A stretch of 5,119 nt of DNA from the NCBI GenBank assembly GCA_021782195.1, contig JAJXVI010000062.1, positions 3,954 to 9,072 on the forward strand. Reading direction: 5' to 3'. The position numbers and the translations under genes were made by a program. Shown here one piece after another: positions 1-5,119 of this stretch (positions are counted from its first letter, which is position 1; each line of letters starts with the position of its first letter). The notes beneath the pieces are model-generated. The model ran no database searches and was not told the DNA's origin. It was given only the letters and a program-made list of their open reading frames with translations. The stretch is from a bacterium (GTDB lineage Bacteria; Vulcanimicrobiota; Xenobia; RGZZ01).

Positions 1-1390
1 GCGAATGCAAGAGTGGCGAAAGCACAACCCGAGTCACCTCTCTGGTGGACAGAAGCAACGCGTGGCGATTGCCGCGGTGCTGGCGATGAGACCACGTCTG
101 ATGGCTCTTGACGAACCGACAGCGATGCTCGATCCGGAGGGACGCGTCGACGTCCTCCGACTTCTGACCCATCTCAACCGAACATTTGGGATGGCAATCA
201 TTCACGTGACGCATACGTTTGAAGAGGCGCAGGAAGCCTCACGGGTCGTCATCCTCTCCAGAGGTGTAATCGTTGCCGACGGCCCGGTCAGTGAACTGGG
301 GGGAGACAGGCACGCACTGCGTCGGCTCGGCATTGGAGCCTCTGCCCCGGTGCGCACGCTGGCACGCATCGCAGAACGTGGTCTCGACCTCGGAACCGTC
401 CTGCCACTCTCAATCGAGAAGGCAGCCGACCTCCTCGTCTCGAAAATCGGCGAACGGACAGCGCACCCGTTGGTGTCGCCAGCCAGCATCGAAAGCCTCT
501 CGTCCCGTGCGACCGTTGCAACCGGAGGCCAGGTTGAAGTCGCGTTTGAGCAGGCGGGATTTGAGTACATGCGCGGCACTCCCTTCGCCACCAGAGCACT
601 CCGCGATATCACGGCAACAATTCTCAGGGGCGAACGAACTGCGCTGATGGGCGGTACCGGTTCAGGCAAGAGCACGCTCATGCAGCACCTCAACGCGCTC
701 TTGCGAGCCACGAGCGGAACAGTACGGGTCGGGCCCTTCGACCTCAGTGGACGCAAGGTAGATGTTCGGGCCCTCAGACGACACGTAGGACTCGCCTTCC
801 AGTTCCCCGAGCATCAACTTTTCGAGGAGACCGTCGCACAGGACGTTGCCTACGGGCCCCGCAACCTCGGAATGTCTCAAGCGGAGACAGCCCACGCCGT
901 GCGGCACAGTCTCGAACAGGTTGGTCTGCCTTACGACGAGTTTGCTGAACGCTCTCCACATGCGCTCAGTGGAGGCGAGATGCGTCGCGTCGCGCTCGCC
1001 GGTGTGCTTGCGACCCGGCCGCACCTGCTGGTCCTCGACGAGCCTGCAGCCGGCCTCGATGCAAGTGGACAGGCACACCTCCTGACCCTCATCAATGACC
1101 TCCAGGCCAGCGGGACGACCACCTTCGTCGTTACCCACGATGTGGAATTTGCGGTCGATGCTGCCGACCGGCTGCTCTTCCTCGCGCAGGGTCGCCTCGC
1201 CGAAGACGGCCCGCTCACGCGACTGCTGGGGGCGTCCCAACAGCTTCCGTCGGAACTGACCCGCCCGGCAGCCAACCAGATTGCTCGTGCGATGCGCGCC
1301 CGTGGAGTCGAAATTGACGAGTCCGTGGTAACGGCTGGAGCCCTGGCGCAGGAAGTAATGCGGGCCATGATGAACCTCCAGGCAGATTGA
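1..1390 (+). CDS. ecfA: Fused ECF transporter ATPase EcfA1-EcfA2 (5' partial)
   Basis: This is the ATP-hydrolysing subunit of an energy-coupling-factor importer, which with EcfT and a substrate-binding S protein takes up vitamins or transition metals at the cytoplasmic membrane. Numbering from the ATG at position 5, the first half shows only its end: signature LSGGQKQR (12-19), Walker B LMALDEP (32-38), D-loop (40-43) and H-loop His70. Its Walker A and Q-loop lie off the left edge. A linker of roughly 100 residues follows. The second half (about 177-461) is complete: Walker A GGTGSGKST (216-224), Q-loop FQFPEHQLFEET (265-276), signature LSGGEMRR (321-328), Walker B LLVLDEP (341-347), D-loop, and H-loop His378. 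The FPEHQLFEETV stretch is typical of EcfA2-type subunits, and the first signature resembles EcfA1. Both Walker B motifs keep the catalytic Glu, so both sites look active. The ATG at position 5 sits just before the signature motif and cannot be the true start. Substrate cannot be told from the ATPase. Confidence 0.93.
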   Translation, partial: RMQEWRKHNPSHLSGGQKQRVAIAAVLAMRPRLMALDEPTAMLDPEGRVDVLRLLTHLNRTFGMAIIHVTHTFEEAQEASRVVILSRGVIVADGPVSELGGDRHALRRLGIGASAPVRTLARIAERGLDLGTVLPLSIEKAADLLVSKIGERTAHPLVSPASIESLSSRATVATGGQVEVAFEQAGFEYMRGTPFATRALRDITATILRGERTALMGGTGSGKSTLMQHLNALLRATSGTVRVGPFDLSGRKVDVRALRRHVGLAFQFPEHQLFEETVAQDVAYGPRNLGMSQAETAHAVRHSLEQVGLPYDEFAERSPHALSGGEMRRVALAGVLATRPHLLVLDEPAAGLDASGQAHLLTLINDLQASGTTTFVVTHDVEFAVDAADRLLFLAQGRLAEDGPLTRLLGASQQLPSELTRPAANQIARAMRARGVEIDESVVTAGALAQEVMRAMMNLQAD

Positions 1391-1553
1391 CGACGGCCCG
1401 CGTCACCCGGCTGAAAACCACGGGAGCATGGTCGACAGGTCGTCACGAATCAACGCCCTTCGGACAACACCGCGCAAGGCCGGTTGGCTGTAACGCACGT
1501 TCGTCCTCTGCGCAACCCGGCGCAAACACCGCCTGGCGAGACTCAAACACGCA

Positions 1554-3752
1554 ATGCAAAGCCAGGCCACTCATCACGAAGACGGGGGAACCGCCAGTTT
1601 GAACGCGTTGGTGCTCAGTGTCGGAAAGCTGACCCATATCGGGCAGGTGCGCACACGCAACGAGGACTACATGGGTCTGCAGCTGGCCGAGAGCGAAGGT
1701 GCGCCAAACATTTTCGTCGTGGCAGACGGGATGGGCGGACATTCAGCGGGCAATGTGGCGAGTCAGATGGCAGTCGAGAGTACCCTGCAGCAGTTCGCCG
1801 AACTCACGCAAGCCCCGCTTTCCGACAGGCTTCGTCTCTCCATCGAGGCTGCCAACCGTTCCATCTTCACAGCCGCCCAGTCCAACTCGGCGTATTTCCG
1901 AATGGGCACGACCATTGTTGGCGTCGTGGTAGACGGGAATCAGGTCGACGTGGCCAGTGTCGGCGACAGCCGCGTCTATATCGTGCGCAACGACATCATC
2001 ACCCAGATCACGCGCGACCACTCCTGGGTGGCCCTGCAGGTCGAGATGGGAGAACTGACGCCAGAGGAAGCCCAGGTTTCCCAGAATCGCAGCGTCCTCC
2101 TACGATGCCTGGGAGAGAAAATCGACGTCCAGGTCGATCTGGTTGCGCTCCACGCGCGCCAGGGCGACCGCCTCATCCTGTGCAGCGACGGCCTGCACGG
2201 ACTGGTAACCGCCGAGGAGATCAAGCAACTGGCACTCTCAAGCGAACCTCAAAAGGCGTGTGAGGATCTCGTCGACCTCGCCAACGCCCGAGGAGGCATG
2301 GACAACATCACCGTCCAGATTGTCCGCTTTGATGAATGTCCCCCGCCTCCAGACAACGAGAGCGAAGAAGTCGTCCTCAAGCGAGCCTCACGACCTGAAC
2401 CTCTGGAGGAAGCAGTCCCCTTCCCCGAGTTTGGGTCCTCACCAGAAGTTCCGATGTTTGCTGCCGTCCCGCTGCTCCCATCCCCTCTACCGAGCCCACC
2501 GCCAGTCTCTCCCCCCCCTACTCCGCCCACTCCCCCGACGTCCGCCCCGTGGACTCTTCCCGCCCTGCTCGCCGTCATCATTGCCATCATTCTGGCAGCG
2601 ACACTTTTCCTGAGACACAGCACGTCCCTCGAGCGAACCGCCCCCCCAGGCCCCTCGGCCGCCTCTACCGCATCCCTGGCAATTCCTGCCGCAAGCACCT
2701 CACCCCTGTCGGAACAGGATCAGGCCACAGGCACCGCCGGACTCCCCGGGCCGCACGTCATCTCGCCAGACACACCTGCTTCTCCATTGAGCTCAAACCC
2801 GAACCTGAGCCCGCCCCCGCCGCTTGAAAATGGTACCGTGTTGAATCAGCCCCTGCACAACCCCTCGGCGCTTGTCAGCCTCAAGGAATTCATCCTTTGC
2901 ATTGATGGCACTTCGCTCCGAGTGTGCGGTTCCGGGGACAGTCCCATTCACGTGGCCGCAACGCTGCGTTGCGGAGACGCACAACACACAGTGACAGCGC
3001 TGGCCACCGACGGAAACTCAACGCTCTACGCCATTGCCGGCAAGACCCTGAGATGCCTTGACCTGCCGTCTCTCCTGCATCCCCAGTTTCGGACCCTGTG
3101 CTCCCTCCCCGTTGCATCTCGGTGGCTGGCCGCGACTCCGGATACTTTCTTCTGGGTAGACGAGCAGCACGAGGCGCTCAACGCTGCATCCATCCCGACC
3201 GGCACTACTGCCCTGACCAACCACAGGATACTTGCACGATACGACGGTAAGGTCACTGGAATGGTCGTGCTCGGCAACAAGCTCTACTGGGCAATCATGG
3301 GGAAAGGTGTCTTCGGCCTCGCTACTGACGCATCGCCGTCCCGGCAGGTCCCCCAACCGCTCTTCCACTGCAAACCATCGACTCTGGCAACTGACGGTGC
3401 TGCCCTCTACTGGACCGAAAAGACGCCTTCGTCAAACCCGCATGCAGTCAACCTCTTTCGCTATCAGGGAGGATCAGGCACTCCTGACCACATCGCAACG
3501 CTCACGGGGCCCGCGACATGCCTTGCGGTCAGTGCAACCACAATTTTCTGGTCCACTCCCAACGGCCACGGACCGCGACAGGAGATTCACAAGCTGAGTC
3601 TCGACGCACTCTCCACAACTCCGCCAACCCCGCCCGACGTTCAGGGATCCGCTCCTCCTACGCTCAACAACGCCGAGGCAATCCCCCCGGCGTCATCCAC
3701 AACCACGGCATCGCCCCCGTCGACCGCAACCGAGTCGACATCGTCGCCGTGA
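1554..3752 (+). CDS. Membrane-anchored PP2C-family Ser/Thr protein phosphatase with C-terminal propeller-like domain
   Basis: This is a metal-dependent (Mn/Mg) phosphatase that removes phosphate from Ser/Thr residues, of the bacterial PrpC/Stp/PstP type. The catalytic domain spans about residues 24-260. It has RTRNEDY (33-39), VVADGMGGH (55-63, metal ligand Asp58), MGTTIV (117-122), SVGDSRVY (135-142), LCSDGL (209-214, Asp212) and GGMDNITV (247-254, Asp250), so the active site appears intact. An acidic then Pro-rich linker (262-331) leads to one hydrophobic helix (about 333-353), then a Pro/Ser/Thr-rich spacer (about 360-440). Residues 440-685 carry repeated 'DG..LYW'-like segments suggesting a beta-propeller, with seven cysteines (449, 458, 473, 501, 516, 606, 656). 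A Thr/Ser/Pro-rich tail (688-732) ends the protein. At 732 residues it is about three times a stand-alone PP2C. By analogy with PstP, the catalytic domain is inferred to be cytoplasmic and the C-terminus outside. The ATG at 1554 has a weak ribosome site; TTG at 1599 (717 aa) has a better one and keeps the whole catalytic domain. Confidence 0.93.
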   Translation: MQSQATHHEDGGTASLNALVLSVGKLTHIGQVRTRNEDYMGLQLAESEGAPNIFVVADGMGGHSAGNVASQMAVESTLQQFAELTQAPLSDRLRLSIEAANRSIFTAAQSNSAYFRMGTTIVGVVVDGNQVDVASVGDSRVYIVRNDIITQITRDHSWVALQVEMGELTPEEAQVSQNRSVLLRCLGEKIDVQVDLVALHARQGDRLILCSDGLHGLVTAEEIKQLALSSEPQKACEDLVDLANARGGMDNITVQIVRFDECPPPPDNESEEVVLKRASRPEPLEEAVPFPEFGSSPEVPMFAAVPLLPSPLPSPPPVSPPPTPPTPPTSAPWTLPALLAVIIAIILAATLFLRHSTSLERTAPPGPSAASTASLAIPAASTSPLSEQDQATGTAGLPGPHVISPDTPASPLSSNPNLSPPPPLENGTVLNQPLHNPSALVSLKEFILCIDGTSLRVCGSGDSPIHVAATLRCGDAQHTVTALATDGNSTLYAIAGKTLRCLDLPSLLHPQFRTLCSLPVASRWLAATPDTFFWVDEQHEALNAASIPTGTTALTNHRILARYDGKVTGMVVLGNKLYWAIMGKGVFGLATDASPSRQVPQPLFHCKPSTLATDGAALYWTEKTPSSNPHAVNLFRYQGGSGTPDHIATLTGPATCLAVSATTIFWSTPNGHGPRQEIHKLSLDALSTTPPTPPDVQGSAPPTLNNAEAIPPASSTTTASPPSTATESTSSP
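1584..1590 (+). promoter_or_regulatory. Candidate Shine-Dalgarno for an alternative TTG start of the phosphatase
   Basis: GGGGGAA lies 8 bases upstream of an in-frame TTG at 1599-1601. The ATG at 1554 is preceded only by a weak purine stretch (TGGCGAG, 1534-1540) 13 bases away. The site is therefore a reason to consider that translation starts at 1599, removing 15 residues that are not part of the conserved PP2C fold. It is not a perfect AGGAGG match, so the assignment is tentative. Confidence 0.4.
2511..2518 (+). repeat. C8 homopolymer inside the phosphatase linker
   Basis: Eight consecutive C bases occur in the Pro-rich linker just before the transmembrane helix. A second run of seven C bases lies at 2641-2647, just after the helix. 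Both are read as proline codons in frame. A one-base slip at either run would shift the frame downstream of an intact catalytic domain. Proline-rich coding in GC-rich DNA produces such runs by chance, so a functional role is only a possibility. Confidence 0.6.
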
Positions 3753-4060
3753 AAACGTCGAGACTCGCGGTCATTGTCTGCGCTCTCTTGTTGCTTGGTG
3801 GATCGGCACTCGCCCTACCCCACACGCCTGGCCTGCCGCAAGAATGCCACCTGACTGTACATAACCGCACAATGCACACGGTCGCGATCTACGTCAACGG
3901 CGTCTACGCGGGCACGGCAAACCCACAGGAGGATCTGTTCAGAAACGTACCGGCCGGGACCATCAAGCTCTGGGCACGAGCAGCCAGGCATCTGATCGCC
4001 TGGGGACCCTGTACCTACACCCCGGTATCTGACAACCTCACGTGGACCCTCACACCGTAA
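3749..4060 (+). CDS. Small secreted protein translationally coupled to the phosphatase
   Basis: This is a 103-residue protein starting with GTG at 3749, which overlaps the phosphatase stop in a GTGA arrangement. No clear Shine-Dalgarno precedes it, so translation probably depends on ribosomes ending the upstream gene. The N-terminus is a classic Sec signal peptide: Lys2 and Arg5, a hydrophobic core (about 6-16) and an Ala-Leu-Ala cleavage site after residue 22. There is no lipobox. The mature part (about 81 residues) has two cysteines, Cys33 and Cys88, that could form a disulfide. It is rich in predicted beta strands; VAIYVNGVYAGTA (45-57) followed by NVPAGTIKLWA (66-76) resembles PEGA-like surface beta domains ('vNG.yvGt ... 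vpaGt..l'). I do not recognise a named family, and the PEGA likeness is by eye. The same reading frame is open back to an ATG at 3518, but that part is the shadow of the phosphatase and would hide the signal peptide internally. Function is unknown; export and coupling suggest a partner or ligand of the phosphatase ectodomain. Confidence 0.8.
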   Translation: MKTSRLAVIVCALLLLGGSALALPHTPGLPQECHLTVHNRTMHTVAIYVNGVYAGTANPQEDLFRNVPAGTIKLWARAARHLIAWGPCTYTPVSDNLTWTLTP

Positions 4061-4113
4061 ACCGCATTTCACGCGAGCCACGCTCAGGCCGGACACCATC
4101 ACGGTCTTCCTCG

Positions 4114-4122
4114 CCCCCCCCC
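4114..4122. repeat. C9 homopolymer in the convergent intergenic region
   Basis: Nine consecutive C bases lie between the small secreted gene and the ROK gene. The stretch around it on the + strand (about 4081-4122) is C-rich, which could suit Rho-dependent termination of the upstream genes, but no defined site can be named. Confidence 0.5.
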
Positions 4123-4152
4123 GCGACGGCTCACGGTCACGCAGACTGGCAC

Positions 4153-4179
4153 ACCTGACCACGTGTGATTCGGTCAGGT
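4153..4179. repeat. Perfect 8-bp inverted repeat at the ROK gene end
   Basis: ACCTGACC (4153-4160) and GGTCAGGT (4172-4179) are perfect complements separated by 11 bases. The ROK stop codon (complement of 4174-4176) lies in the right arm. In RNA of either strand it would form an 8-bp stem between two converging genes, a usual place for a transcription terminator. No T-run follows on either strand, so it is not a canonical intrinsic terminator. A second, exclusive pairing, CACAC (4150-4154) with GTGTG (4163-4167), overlaps it. Confidence 0.45.
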
Positions 4180-5119
4180 CTCACGAAGACTGCCCGACGT
4201 GGCTGTCAGTTGCGCTCTCAATGCCACCACCCCGCAACCAAGCAGTGCGGCGTCGAGTCCAAGAGGAGAAGGCACAATCTCCGTGTAGTCCCTGGGAACC
4301 ATGCGAGCACGTCGCCGCACCTCCTCCCTGAGTGTGGGAGCGAAGAAATCGAAGGCTTGGGCCAGACGTCCCCCGATGATGATTCGGCGGGGGTTCACGA
4401 TGGTCACGACCGCAGCAAGCCCGAGCCCGAGGTAACGCCCCACCTTGTCCCACACCTTTAGCGCCAGCGCGTCGCCCTCACGCGCTGCCCTGCAGACCAT
4501 CTCCGACGTCAGCGGCATTTCTTCACTCGCCCACTCCGACATCACGCTCTGCGCACCCAGCCTGATCGCTTCACAGACCATCCGCGCCACTGCCGGGCCA
4601 CTGACCAGGGTATCGAGACAACCCTGGTTTCCGCAGGCGCACTCTGACCCTTCCTGCTCAATGGTAAGATGACCGATCTCTCCGGCACAGTCGCTGGCAC
4701 CCTCATACACGCGCCCGTTGAGCATGATGCCCCCGTCGACAACACTTCCCATTGAAACGCACACGAAATTCTCGACGCTCCTACCGGCACCGTAGGCTCT
4801 CTCCCCTGCGAGGATTGATCGGATGTCGTTAACCACTACGGCGCGAAGGGGAAGAGCCTTCTCAAGAATCTCCACGACGGGAACGTCCTCCCAGCCCAGA
4901 CGCGGGCTGACCAGGCCCAACCCTTCCTCGGGACGCAACGTTCCCGGCATCGACAGCCCGAGAACGGTCGGTGTGCGCCCACTGCGTTCCACCGCGTCCT
5001 CGACGGCCTTTGCGACCGTCTTCCCTAGCAGGTCGGACGGGTGCTCTCCCACGTCGACCCTTGCCAGCGAGCGCACAAGAACGTGCCCACTGTCATCGAT
5101 GACCGCGGCATTCACCCAT
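4174..5119 (-). CDS. ROK-family sugar kinase or regulator (5' partial)
   Basis: ROK proteins are sugar (glucose, fructose, N-acetylhexosamine) kinases or sugar-responsive repressors. Numbering from the GTG at 5115: GLSMPG (53-58); NDIRS (96-100) with the catalytic-base Asp97; AGEIGHLTI (144-152) with sugar-contacting Glu146 and His149; the zinc motif CACGNQGCLD (159-168), where Cys159, Cys161 and Cys166 with His149 would bind zinc; and NPRRIIIGG (241-249). These identify the family firmly. Two deviations stand out: the loop usually near GTGIGGG reads MGSVVDGG (122-129), and the usual Glu after GCL is Asp168. The frame stays open to the window edge, the codon before GTG 5115 being TGG. This fits the family pattern in which a 'GGT' phosphate-binding motif directly precedes this strand, so the start lies off the right edge. 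It cannot be told whether an N-terminal helix-turn-helix is present, which would separate repressor from kinase. It converges with the small secreted gene, 113 bases apart. Confidence 0.92.
   Translation of the reverse strand, partial: WVNAAVIDDSGHVLVRSLARVDVGEHPSDLLGKTVAKAVEDAVERSGRTPTVLGLSMPGTLRPEEGLGLVSPRLGWEDVPVVEILEKALPLRAVVVNDIRSILAGERAYGAGRSVENFVCVSMGSVVDGGIMLNGRVYEGASDCAGEIGHLTIEQEGSECACGNQGCLDTLVSGPAVARMVCEAIRLGAQSVMSEWASEEMPLTSEMVCRAAREGDALALKVWDKVGRYLGLGLAAVVTIVNPRRIIIGGRLAQAFDFFAPTLREEVRRRARMVPRDYTEIVPSPLGLDAALLGCGVVALRAQLTATSGSLRET

Noticed and set aside
1388..1424. Short hairpins after the ECF gene (TGACG/CGTCA and CCCG/CGGG)
   Set aside because: Stems of 4-5 bp with long loops and no T-run; not distinguishable from chance in GC-rich DNA.
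202..1446. Long minus-strand open frames opposite the ECF ATPase (202-756, 662-1240, 931-1446)
   Set aside because: They lie antisense to a gene with clear ABC motifs, show no recognisable domain and are Arg/Ser-rich, as expected from GC-rich shadow frames.
1391..1553. Possible promoter in the gap before the phosphatase (TTGGCT near 1483)
   Set aside because: No credible -10 element follows at 16-18 bases, so no promoter can be supported.
1484..2263. 259-residue + strand open frame overlapping the phosphatase
   Set aside because: It is a shifted frame of the PP2C catalytic domain; its Arg/Gly/Pro-rich composition shows no fold or motif.
2249..2698. 149-residue minus-strand Gly/Ser-rich frame opposite the phosphatase linker
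   Set aside because: It is the complement of Pro-rich codons; low complexity and no start context.
3518..3748. N-terminal extension of the small secreted protein from ATG 3518
   Set aside because: It lies within the phosphatase gene in another frame, and starting there would bury the signal peptide; GTG 3749 fits better.
4099..4138. Direct repeat TCACGGTC at 4099-4106 and 4131-4138
   Set aside because: Only 8 bases in two copies, with no further unit; chance is a sufficient explanation.
5101..5119. ATG at the extreme right end on the minus strand (5119-5117) as the ROK start
   Set aside because: It is out of frame with the ROK protein; the correct frame reads TGG before GTG 5115 and stays open to the edge.

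Overview
The window is GC-rich, densely coding bacterial DNA. It holds four protein-coding genes, two of them cut by the window edges. No rRNA, tRNA, CRISPR array, insertion sequence or attachment site was seen. The organism cannot be named from this stretch. High GC, a fused ECF-type ATPase, a membrane-anchored PP2C phosphatase and a ROK-family protein would suit several free-living groups, such as Actinomycetota, Chloroflexota, Myxococcota or uncultured lineages, and I do not choose among them.

Layout. (1) Positions 1-1390, + strand: the end of the first ATPase half and the whole second half of a fused energy-coupling-factor (ECF) transporter ATPase, EcfA1-EcfA2. Its 5' end lies off the left edge. 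(2) Positions 1391-1553: a short gap with no convincing promoter or terminator. (3) Positions 1554-3752, + strand: a large PP2C-type Ser/Thr protein phosphatase with one transmembrane helix and a probably extracytoplasmic, propeller-like C-terminal domain. (4) Positions 3749-4060, + strand: a small secreted protein whose GTG start overlaps the phosphatase stop codon (GTGA). (5) Positions 4061-4173: a convergent intergenic region with a C9 run and a perfect 8-bp inverted repeat. (6) Positions 4174-5119, - strand: a ROK-family sugar kinase or regulator, running off the right edge before its N-terminal motif is reached.

How the genes may work together. The ECF ATPase would power vitamin or metal uptake with an EcfT and S component encoded elsewhere. 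The phosphatase and the overlapping small secreted gene look like a translationally coupled pair. The simplest reading is a transmembrane signalling phosphatase with an outside sensor domain and a small exported partner. This pair is the most unusual part of the window. No Ser/Thr kinase partner is present here. The ROK gene is convergent and probably independent.
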